64,000 bases of DNA from Clostridia bacterium (GTDB lineage Bacteria; Bacillota_A; Clostridia; Oscillospirales; Acutalibacteraceae), in NCBI GenBank assembly GCA_017397065.1, contig JAFQKE010000024.1, positions 70,107-134,106 of the forward strand, given 5' to 3'. A program made the translations under genes and the position numbers. A model generated the notes under the pieces. That model was not told the origin of the DNA. It worked only from the letters and a program-made list of their open reading frames with translations, and ran no database searches. Of this stretch, positions 37,149 through 44,452 are shown piece by piece; the first letter of the stretch is position 1; each line of letters starts with the position of its first letter.

Positions 37149-38555
37149 ATGAATAAATTAAACATTACAGATACCATTCTGCGTGACGCTCACCAATCTC
37201 AGGCCGCCACCAGAATGAGGGTTGAGGATATGCTTCCCGCTTGTGAGCTCTTGGATCAGATGGGTTATTGGTCGCTTGAGTGCTGGGGCGGTGCTACATT
37301 TGATAGCTGTATGCGTTTCCTTTCTGAAGATCCTTGGGAGCGTCTTCGCAAGCTCAAGGCAGCAATGCCCAATACCAAGCTTCAGATGTTACTCAGAGGT
37401 CAGAATATCCTCGGCTATAAGCACTATGCAGATGATGTTGTAGATGCTTTTGTTAAAAAATCCATTGAAAACGGTATTGATGTTATCCGTGTGTTTGACG
37501 CACTTAACGATACCCGTAATATGGAACAGGCTATGAAGAGCATTAAAAAGTACGGCGGTATTTGTGAGGCTGCAATCAGCTACACCATAAGCCCTGTGCA
37601 CAATGAGGAGTATTTTGTAAACCTCTCTAAAAAGTTAGAAGAGATGGGTGCCGATACCATTTGTATTAAGGATATGGCAAACCTTCTTTTACCTGTTGAT
37701 GCTTATAATCTTGTTAAAAAGCTTAAAGAAGCTGTTAGTATTCCGATTCATCTTCATACCCATAACACTACCGGTACAGGCGATATGACCAACCTTATGG
37801 CAGCTTGGGCTGGTGTAGATATTGTAGACTGTGCACTTTCTCCTTTGGGTAACGGTACTTCTCAGCCCGCAACCGAGGCTTTGGTTGCAACCTTAAAGGG
37901 CACCGAGCGTGATACCGGTTTGGATCTTGGAAAATTAAGCGATGCCGCAGTTCATTTCCGCAAAATCGCTAACAAGCTTAAAGAACAGGGCGACCTTGAC
38001 CCCAAGGTGCTTAACGTTGATACTAACACCTTGCTTTATCAGGTTCCCGGTGGTATGCTTTCCAACCTTATAAGCCAGTTAAAACAGCAGAACGCTGAGG
38101 ACAAGTACTATGAAGTGCTTGAAGAAATTCCCCGTGTTCGTGAGGATTTTGGTTATCCGCCACTTGTTACTCCTACCAGCCAGATTGTTGGTACTCAGGC
38201 AGTTTTAAACGTTCTTATGGGTGAACGCTATAAGATGATTTCCAAGGAATCTAAAGGACTTCTCCGTGGTGAGTACGGTCAGGTTCCCGGTAAGGTTAAT
38301 GAGGAGGTTCGCAAAAAAGCTATCGGTGATGATGAGGTTATTACCTGCCGTCCTGCTGACCTATTAGAGCCTGAGATGGACAAATACCGTGAAGAGGCAA
38401 AAGACCTTGCACGCAGCGAGGAAGACGTGCTCAGCTACGCACTTTTCCCACAGGTTGCCGCAAAGTTCTTGGCCGAGCGTAACAAAAAGCTTGACCATCC
38501 CGAGGGTGACCCCGATGAGGTAAGAACAATTATCGTTCAGGACCTTTCAGAGTAA
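37149..38555 (+). CDS. oadA: Oxaloacetate decarboxylase alpha / pyruvate carboxylase B-type carboxyltransferase
   Basis: 468 residues: a HMGL-like TIM barrel and conserved carboxylase domain, without a fused biotinyl domain. Metal and catalytic motifs: DTILRDAHQS, CIKDMANLL (Lys) and HLHTHNTTG (two His). It removes CO2 from oxaloacetate (or a related acid) and loads it on the biotin of the carrier protein encoded upstream. RDAHQS and ECWGGATFD favour oxaloacetate/pyruvate as substrate over CoA esters. Confidence 0.95.
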   Translation: MNKLNITDTILRDAHQSQAATRMRVEDMLPACELLDQMGYWSLECWGGATFDSCMRFLSEDPWERLRKLKAAMPNTKLQMLLRGQNILGYKHYADDVVDAFVKKSIENGIDVIRVFDALNDTRNMEQAMKSIKKYGGICEAAISYTISPVHNEEYFVNLSKKLEEMGADTICIKDMANLLLPVDAYNLVKKLKEAVSIPIHLHTHNTTGTGDMTNLMAAWAGVDIVDCALSPLGNGTSQPATEALVATLKGTERDTGLDLGKLSDAAVHFRKIANKLKEQGDLDPKVLNVDTNTLLYQVPGGMLSNLISQLKQQNAEDKYYEVLEEIPRVREDFGYPPLVTPTSQIVGTQAVLNVLMGERYKMISKESKGLLRGEYGQVPGKVNEEVRKKAIGDDEVITCRPADLLEPEMDKYREEAKDLARSEEDVLSYALFPQVAAKFLAERNKKLDHPEGDPDEVRTIIVQDLSE

Positions 38556-38569
38556 TTTGATAAAATGTA

Positions 38570-38610
38570 AAAGTTGCCGTTTAACAGTTTTGATAATCGG
38601 CAACTTTTTT
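38570..38610 (+). terminator. Terminator of the decarboxylase operon
   Basis: AAAGTTGCCG (38570-38579) with CGGCAACTTT (38598-38607) and a T-run. Confidence 0.9.
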
Positions 38611-38632
38611 TATTGATTATGTGTATTTTATC

Positions 38633-38661
38633 TTGAATTTTGGCTTAAAAAATGATACAAT
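38633..38661 (+). promoter_or_regulatory. Promoter of tRNA-Arg
   Basis: TTGAAT (38633-38638), 17-bp spacer, TACAAT (38656-38661). Confidence 0.65.
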
Positions 38662-38689
38662 AATAAACGTGCTGTCGCACTTTATATTT

Positions 38690-38766
38690 CCGCCCGTAGC
38701 GAAGCTGGATATCGCAGCAGATTCCGATTCTGAAGGCCGGGGGTTCGAATCCCTTCGGGCGGGCCA
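38690..38766 (+). tRNA. tRNA-Arg, anticodon CCG
   Basis: A full cloverleaf fits: acceptor CCGCCCG pairs with CGGGCGG, D-arm GCGA/TCGC, anticodon loop TTCCGAT (anticodon CCG, reading CGG), T-loop TTCGAAT with stem GGGGG/CCCTT, discriminator G and encoded CCA. The top pair of the anticodon stem (G-A) is mismatched. Length is 77 bases. Confidence 0.95.
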
Positions 38767-38777
38767 AAAATAAAAAG

Positions 38778-38800
38778 CCAACCTTTGGGGTTGGTTTTTT
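38778..38800 (+). terminator. Terminator after tRNA-Arg
   Basis: CCAACC pairs with GGTTGG across a short loop, then six T. Confidence 0.85.
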
Positions 38801-38809
38801 ATTTTCTGT

Positions 38810-38832
38810 ACGAGGGATTCGAACCCTGAGAG
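38810..38832 (-). other. tRNA T-arm-like remnant, inverted
   Basis: On the minus strand the bases AGGGTTCGAATCCCT reproduce a tRNA T-arm and share the core GGGTTCGAATCCCT with the tRNA-Arg 50 bp away. No complete cloverleaf can be drawn around it, so it is a fragment of a tRNA gene. Confidence 0.5.
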
Positions 38833-38873
38833 GGCACAGAGCGTAAAAAAGGCTGCGCGATAAATTCATAATT

Positions 38874-39134
38874 TTAACACATAAATATTATCCTCAAAAT
38901 CAAAAGTCCTATTGTTCCCGGAAGACCCAGTGCGGCTGATGAGCCGAGCGTATATGCATTTACGGGTATATAAACTCCGCTGAATTTGGAAGTAAGATTT
39001 ATCATTGTGAGGGCTGCAACGCCCATAAAAGCATAAAGAACTATGGTTTTAAAGGGCTTTTTGGTACCAACGGCTAAAATTAAGTATATAAATCCGTAAA
39101 TAACCAAAAGACAAATGAAAACTGTTTTTAACAT
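38874..39134 (-). CDS. bofA: BofA-family (pro-sigma-K processing inhibitor-like) membrane protein
   Basis: 86 residues, two or three hydrophobic segments. The segment NLTSKFSGVYIPVNAYT and the following LGLPGTIGLLILR match the BofA family closely. In Bacillus, BofA holds the SpoIVFB protease inactive in the forespore outer membrane during sporulation. Whether this organism sporulates is not shown by the window. Its ribosome site (AAGGAG) lies inside a long hairpin. Confidence 0.8.
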   Translation of the reverse strand: MLKTVFICLLVIYGFIYLILAVGTKKPFKTIVLYAFMGVAALTMINLTSKFSGVYIPVNAYTLGSSAALGLPGTIGLLILRIIFMC

Positions 39135-39138
39135 AACA

Positions 39139-39187
39139 AAAACTCCTTATTATTCTCATAGAATTTTATGAGATAATAGGGAGTTTT
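39139..39187 (-). terminator. Long hairpin between the WYL gene and bofA, covering the bofA ribosome site
   Basis: A ~21-bp stem with one bulge (arms about 39139-39160 and 39167-39187), followed in the minus direction by TTTTTG. It would end the alaS-to-WYL operon. The bofA ribosome site AAGGAG forms part of its 3' arm, so read-through mRNA would keep bofA poorly translated. Confidence 0.8.
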
Positions 39188-39190
39188 ATG

Positions 39191-40198
39191 TTATTTATAA
39201 AGCTGTTCAATTTGTTTTGCCCGATCGGTTATTTTTTTCTTGAGTGATTCGGGAGATTCTACAAGCATTTTATCCGAGAACTGCATTATCCAAGTTACAA
39301 GCCCCTCGCTGATGCAGGCTTTATGACTGAATTTAAATCTGTTTTCACCACTTTGGCGGATAAAAATGTTTTCTGAAAATCTATCTATAACCTGCTCTAA
39401 TATTTCGGTACTGCAATCAAACACAATTTCTTCTTCCTCGCCGCTGAACATATTAAAAACCTTTTCGGAATAATCGGCGGTGTTGAAATTATCCTTATAA
39501 TCGCTTACCTCGCTGAAATGCCTAAAATCCTCATCGGTAAGTGTAACGCTTTTCATTCTATCTAGGCGTAGATGCATAAGATTATTATATTTTTCATTGT
39601 TGCAAACAAGATAATAGTGGTCATCGGCCCAAATGAGAGCATATGGGCTGACCTTCATTTTTTTAACATCTAAAATGGGGGTGCGACCGTTTTGTAGTGA
39701 GTGACGAATATATTTCAATGTGATTTTTTTCTTCTGCTCAATACCTCTGTCAATAGCATCAATGCTGTAATAAATCTCTTCATTGTCACATTTGTTTCGG
39801 TTATCAATAAAGGTTCTTCCTTTAAATTTTTCGGCTTGATATTCGTTTAAAAGACCTTTCAGTTTTTTAACAAGTGTTGCCGTTTTTTTGTGTGTTATAA
39901 AATCGGCGGCAAGAACTGCATCGGTAAGCAAAGCAACCTCGGGAAGTTCAAATTCTCTGCCACTTAAAAAATAGCCCGATTTTGCTCCTCTTATGCTGAT
40001 AATATCATATCCGCTTAAAATAAGAGCGTCAATATCCTCATATATTGTTTTGCGGTCGCAGGTGATACCCTTCCTTTCTAAAATAGATATTAGTTCATTT
40101 GCGTTAAGGGGATGAGCCTCGTCGGTTTTTTGCATTAAAATATCTAAAAGAGCGAAAATTCTTTGTTTTTGATTACGTCTGCCTGACACTATTTTCAC
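39191..40198 (-). CDS. WYL-domain transcriptional regulator
   Basis: 335 residues: an N-terminal winged helix (about 8-75, RKGITCDRKTIYEDIDALILSG type) and a WYL domain with SPYALIWADDHYYLVCNN and the basic LRLDRM segment, then a WCX-like C-terminal region. WYL regulators bind nucleic-acid-like or nucleotide ligands. It starts one base after the toprim gene and is the last gene of the alaS-holA run; its targets are unknown. Confidence 0.9.
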   Translation of the reverse strand: MKIVSGRRNQKQRIFALLDILMQKTDEAHPLNANELISILERKGITCDRKTIYEDIDALILSGYDIISIRGAKSGYFLSGREFELPEVALLTDAVLAADFITHKKTATLVKKLKGLLNEYQAEKFKGRTFIDNRNKCDNEEIYYSIDAIDRGIEQKKKITLKYIRHSLQNGRTPILDVKKMKVSPYALIWADDHYYLVCNNEKYNNLMHLRLDRMKSVTLTDEDFRHFSEVSDYKDNFNTADYSEKVFNMFSGEEEEIVFDCSTEILEQVIDRFSENIFIRQSGENRFKFSHKACISEGLVTWIMQFSDKMLVESPESLKKKITDRAKQIEQLYK

Positions 40199-40199
40199 C

Positions 40200-40778
40200 T
40201 CATTTATAATCTTTCATAATTTTTTTGATTTCTTCCTCTGTGGTAATATCACTCAGCACCTTTTTTAGGGTGGCAGGAGAAATGCAGTAGGGGAGCTCTA
40301 ATTTTTCTAAAAGATACTTTCTCCTTTTTGCACTGTCAGGAGTTCCGCTAAGCCCCTGTGACATTAAAAATGCGGTAGTTATGGGCTTTATATTTTGCGG
40401 AGCCGTTTTAGGCAAAAAACGTTCAAAGGCCTTTAAAATGATATCCTTGTCGATTCCCTCAACACCTAGTAACCCCTCGGCAGATGGCTTGGTTTTACGC
40501 CTTTCCTTGCCCGCAATAGGGGGGAGAAAAATATGGTGGATTTTATCTTCGCTAAGTATATTTTTGAGATATGAGCGGATAATTGAGCCTGCACTATCGC
40601 TATCGGTTAAAACGATAATTCCGTTTTTTTCTGATATTTTTTTTATAAGTTCAACCTTTTCTTTATTTTTGAATATTCCAAAACCCTCGGTGGTGAGAAT
40701 TATTGTATCAAATATAGATGAAAGCTTGATTTTATCATATTTACCCTCAACGATTATTGGTAGTTCAAGTTTAATCAT
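40200..40778 (-). CDS. Toprim-domain nuclease, RNase M5-like (DUF4093 type)
   Basis: 192 residues with a toprim fold: the catalytic Glu in PIIVEGKYDK and the DxD in LTDSDSAG. The C-terminal part (from about 105) matches the DUF4093-like region of clostridial RNase M5 relatives. RNase M5 matures 5S rRNA; this protein may do the same or a related cut. Its start overlaps the end of holA by 4 bp. Confidence 0.8.
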   Translation of the reverse strand: MIKLELPIIVEGKYDKIKLSSIFDTIILTTEGFGIFKNKEKVELIKKISEKNGIIVLTDSDSAGSIIRSYLKNILSEDKIHHIFLPPIAGKERRKTKPSAEGLLGVEGIDKDIILKAFERFLPKTAPQNIKPITTAFLMSQGLSGTPDSAKRRKYLLEKLELPYCISPATLKKVLSDITTEEEIKKIMKDYK

Positions 40779-41833
40779 CTGCCGCTACCTGCCGCTATTT
40801 TAAGGATTTTGGTTATAAGTATTTCAAGAGCTGCGGCACTGCTGTTGCCACTTAACTTGGTGTTGCTTTTAATGGCAGAATCGCTTTTTAAAATTTCATT
40901 TATAATATCTCCAATTTGTTTTTGGGTAAGGTATTTGCCATCTCTTGCGGCGTTGTTTAAAACGAAAATTCTGTTGTTAGGGTAGCCAAAATCCGCTGCA
41001 ATGCTTTCAGGCTTTTTTCCCGCTTCTACAGCCGCCTTAACCCTGAAAATATCAACGTAAGCAGAAACTATCAGTGTGTGTATTTCATTAGGGGAAACGC
41101 CCGAAGCTAACAGAGTGTTAAGGGAGTGATAAACCTTTTCGGGTTTGCCCTGAAGCATATAACGTGTAATATCATAAACCGAAGCCTCAAGAGTTTTTAC
41201 ACATATTTCATCAACGGTTTCTTTCTCTATAATTTCATTTTCCTTTACAAAAGCACAAAGCTTTTCAAGCTCGTTTATCAAAATATTTAAATCTGTGCCA
41301 CACACAGAAATCATATATTTAGCAACCGATATATCTAATTTTCGGAGTCTTTTAGCGGCGGAGGCGGTAAGCATTTTAGCAAGCTCGGTTTCTGTTTTGT
41401 GGTTGAGCTCACATACTACTCCGCCACCTTTTTCTACAGATTTTGCAAGCTTTTTGAAACGGTCAGATTTTTTGGTGTTAATGTTCAGCACATCATAATA
41501 TAAAACCAAAACATTACAGTCTGATGGATTTTCCGCAAGCTCCTGTAGTTCCTTAAAAACCGCAATAGGACAACCCTCAAAATCAAAATTAGATGCCAAT
41601 ACGCAAATTCTTTCTCCCGTGAAAGAAAATTGAAAATATCGGTCATATATATCCTGCAGGGAGCAGTTTTCCTGCATTGTAAAAAGGTTAAAATCAGGGT
41701 TTTGCGGCACCGATTTTTTTGCAATTAAATTTGCATAGTGTTTGGTAAGGTAGGGGTCGTTTCCAACCAATAAATATATGGGCTTAATGCTTCCACGTGA
41801 TATGGTTGCCTTTAAATCGTGTTCTTGAATCAC
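40775..41833 (-). CDS. holA: DNA polymerase III delta subunit (clamp loader)
   Basis: 352 residues. HolA opens the beta clamp within the clamp loader. Family pattern: an N-terminal degenerate AAA+ part (IYLLVGNDPYL), a helical lid, and the C-terminal collar domain (ITRYMLQGKPEKVYHSLN). It sits directly after comEC, the usual order in Firmicutes. Confidence 0.93.
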   Translation of the reverse strand: MIQEHDLKATISRGSIKPIYLLVGNDPYLTKHYANLIAKKSVPQNPDFNLFTMQENCSLQDIYDRYFQFSFTGERICVLASNFDFEGCPIAVFKELQELAENPSDCNVLVLYYDVLNINTKKSDRFKKLAKSVEKGGGVVCELNHKTETELAKMLTASAAKRLRKLDISVAKYMISVCGTDLNILINELEKLCAFVKENEIIEKETVDEICVKTLEASVYDITRYMLQGKPEKVYHSLNTLLASGVSPNEIHTLIVSAYVDIFRVKAAVEAGKKPESIAADFGYPNNRIFVLNNAARDGKYLTQKQIGDIINEILKSDSAIKSNTKLSGNSSAAALEILITKILKIAAGSGR

Positions 41834-41848
41834 GGCTTGCTCCTCCTT

Positions 41849-44053
41849 TTAAAACTGTATGCTAACGGTTTTTGCACCGAGAATTTCATAGTTTATTTTT
41901 TGAGATTTAAGATTTTTTGCAATATTGCTTTTGGTATTATCATCGCCCGATATTATGCACCGAGAAACAGGATATTTAATTTCTTGGTTTAAATTATCAG
42001 CACATATGAGAATAGGATTTTTATGCCGGGCGGCACCAAATAAAAGATTGATATCACCTGAGCCTACGTATATTATTAAAGAAAAATCCTTAAAATTAAC
42101 GGTGCAGCCAACATCAGAGTAGGTAGTTATTTCGGCTTCATTCAATTTGAGCTTTGCAGTATAATCGAAAGAATTGAAATTTTCATTTGATATATAATTA
42201 AGTTTGGTTTCATAGTCGCCGGAGCTTGGGTGGATTATGATAGCATCGGGATTTTTGAAAATCATCTCGGGAGCACCGGCGGCAAAAGATTTGTTGGCAG
42301 ACGGCAAAATAATATAATCAAGTTGTCTGTTGCACATTTTAAACATCTGATTTTCAATTTTTATATAATCGCTTGGTGAATCGCCTGCACCAATAGATAG
42401 AATTTTGGATGGAGTTTTAATTATTATTGTGGTACCATCTCCAACATTTGGTATGGCGATTTCATATTTCGGAGATATTCCGTAAAACAAAAATGCACTG
42501 CTTATTGAAAGTATAACCAAAACACAAGCGCTAATTTTAAGAGTGATTCTAAGGTTGGTTTTGGCAGAATATTTTTTAGCCAGCATAAGGAGGGGGATTA
42601 TAATAAGAAAAAGCAATAATGAGATTAAATATTCTGTGCGTGCAGGAACAGCAGCATATTCAACTCCTGCACAAATATCGGTTACCTTTACAATAAATCT
42701 CACAAGTGCATAAAGAATAAAAACTGGCACTATTGCAGTAATTTTTAAAAACGAGGGCAAGAATAAAAGAATTACAGCCAAAAAAGCAAAGGATGTAAGC
42801 AGGGATGATGCATATCCGGTTAAAAGATTGGTAACCGGCGAAATTAAGGATATATAGCCTATTCCTAAAATGCAAACCGGCATAGTCGCAAGCGTGGCAG
42901 ATACGGTTTGAGATATTGAAAATACAACGCCTTTTGTGATTTTGCCGGGGGAATAAAGCTTTGAGATTGTATCAAGTGTGGTTCTTTGTAAAATGGGGCA
43001 AATAAACAAAAGTCCAAATGTTGAAAGCAGGGATAAAAGCAAAGAAAGATTACCGAATCCCAATGGGTTAAAAAACAATAGGATTATTGCGGATGCGCCT
43101 AAAGAGTTAAGGGGGTCGGGTGTTCTGAAAATCAAATTCCCGATAACAATAATTACATATGTTAGCGAGGCTCTTAAAACTGATGGGGTGAATCCGCAGA
43201 CGGCCGTTAGTGCGAAAATCGCAAAAAGCATAAGGATTTCAGCAGTGCCACGCCTGATTTTAAGAAAGTTAAAAATTTTGCTTAAAAGTTGAAAAATTAT
43301 GCCCAAATGCATACCCGATACAACCAGCATATGGGTAGTTCCGGCCAAACGGGAATCGTTTTCAAAATCTCTGCTAAGATTATTTTTATCGCCCAAAAGC
43401 ACCGCAGAAATCACGGCGGCATCTTCAAAATGTATATTTTCAAAAAGAAGATTGTTTATAGCGGCTCTTAGGTCGTAAAAGATGGCATAGAATGGTCTGT
43501 TTTGCCCAAGATGCTCATCAAGGGAGTTTATATAACCGCCCGCATAAATCTTATCGGCATATGAAGAAGTTTTATATATGTCTAAATCGTTAAACTGGAT
43601 TTTAAGGCGTAGCCTATCAAACACCTTGGCACCTATTTTATTTATATCACTGAGCCTGAGCTTTAAATTTTGGGGTACCGAAAAGGTAGGCGTATTTTTG
43701 CCGGTGTTCATAAGTCTTATCTGTTCGGTTTCCACTATGTATACGGTATAATTGTCATAAATTTGCGGATAATCTGTTACAGTTCCAATTATTTCGGCTT
43801 CATAACCAACCAGGTGTTCGGCGGGCTTTATTATGGAGTATTGTGTAGCAATTCCAAAGCTTGTAAACACTAAAACCGCAGAAAGCAGCAGGTATAATCC
43901 TTTTAATGAGAATTTTTTGCGTATTACAATAAAAACAATCAAAAGGGCCAGCGTAACTACAGCAAAGATAATAGAAAAATAGGTTGGAAGATAAAGAAGA
44001 GCCGCCGATACCGCAAGTAAACTTAAACCGGTATAAAATAAAACTCTTGCCAT
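41849..44053 (-). CDS. comEC: ComEC/Rec2 DNA-uptake channel protein with degenerate C-terminal domain
   Basis: 734 residues: N-terminal DUF4131 part (extracytoplasmic), a central competence domain of many helices containing the MLVVSGMHLGIIF signature (family SGxHxG), and a C-terminal metallo-beta-lactamase-like domain. ComEC carries single-stranded DNA across the membrane. In the C-terminal domain the first strand is still readable (VGDGTTIII), but the HxHxDH metal motif is missing: the corresponding stretch after LDYIILPS reads ANKSFAAG. Nuclease activity of that domain is therefore unlikely. Confidence 0.93.
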   Translation of the reverse strand: MARVLFYTGLSLLAVSAALLYLPTYFSIIFAVVTLALLIVFIVIRKKFSLKGLYLLLSAVLVFTSFGIATQYSIIKPAEHLVGYEAEIIGTVTDYPQIYDNYTVYIVETEQIRLMNTGKNTPTFSVPQNLKLRLSDINKIGAKVFDRLRLKIQFNDLDIYKTSSYADKIYAGGYINSLDEHLGQNRPFYAIFYDLRAAINNLLFENIHFEDAAVISAVLLGDKNNLSRDFENDSRLAGTTHMLVVSGMHLGIIFQLLSKIFNFLKIRRGTAEILMLFAIFALTAVCGFTPSVLRASLTYVIIVIGNLIFRTPDPLNSLGASAIILLFFNPLGFGNLSLLLSLLSTFGLLFICPILQRTTLDTISKLYSPGKITKGVVFSISQTVSATLATMPVCILGIGYISLISPVTNLLTGYASSLLTSFAFLAVILLFLPSFLKITAIVPVFILYALVRFIVKVTDICAGVEYAAVPARTEYLISLLLFLIIIPLLMLAKKYSAKTNLRITLKISACVLVILSISSAFLFYGISPKYEIAIPNVGDGTTIIIKTPSKILSIGAGDSPSDYIKIENQMFKMCNRQLDYIILPSANKSFAAGAPEMIFKNPDAIIIHPSSGDYETKLNYISNENFNSFDYTAKLKLNEAEITTYSDVGCTVNFKDFSLIIYVGSGDINLLFGAARHKNPILICADNLNQEIKYPVSRCIISGDDNTKSNIAKNLKSQKINYEILGAKTVSIQF

Positions 44054-44093
44054 AATATCTCCAACCTACTTGAATGTTATTTATTATAGGTTA

Positions 44094-44432
44094 TCAGCCG
44101 GGAGGCCAGGCAAGATTTCTTCTTGCCAGCAGATGGAAGTGGATATGACCTACGGTCTGTCCACCATCTTCACCACAGTTGTTAACAACTCTGAAGCCCT
44201 TTTCAAGGTCAAATTCTTCGGCGATTTTTGCAATTACTTCGTATATAGCTGCAATATAGTGACTGTTATCTGAGTTTATATCAGCTGCCGATGCAATGTG
44301 CTTTTTAGGTACTACAATAACGTGAAAGGGAGCCTTAGGGTCAATATCATTAAATGCATAAACCTTATCGTCCTCATAAACCTTTGTGCTGGGAATATCG
44401 CCTGCTATTATTTTACAAAAAAGACAATCCAT
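44094..44432 (-). CDS. HIT family nucleotide hydrolase
   Basis: 112 residues of the HINT branch. N-terminal CLFCKIIAG, the P-loop-like IDPKAPFHVIVVPKKH and the catalytic triad motif GHIHFHLL are all present. It cleaves adenylate-linked compounds (purine nucleoside phosphoramidates, aminoacyl-AMP). The position 20 bp downstream of alaS fits such a role. Confidence 0.95.
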   Translation of the reverse strand: MDCLFCKIIAGDIPSTKVYEDDKVYAFNDIDPKAPFHVIVVPKKHIASAADINSDNSHYIAAIYEVIAKIAEEFDLEKGFRVVNNCGEDGGQTVGHIHFHLLARRNLAWPPG

Positions 44433-44452
44433 AGCAGAAACCTCCGATTTTA

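Noticed and set aside
38690..38832. Integrated island at the tRNA
   Set aside because: Only a T-arm fragment is present; no integrase, direct att repeat or foreign gene block was found.
38645..38869. Open frame on the minus strand (contains ARPKGFEPPAFRI)
   Set aside because: It is the antisense of tRNA-Arg and its flanks; this peptide is a well-known false call opposite tRNA-Arg genes.
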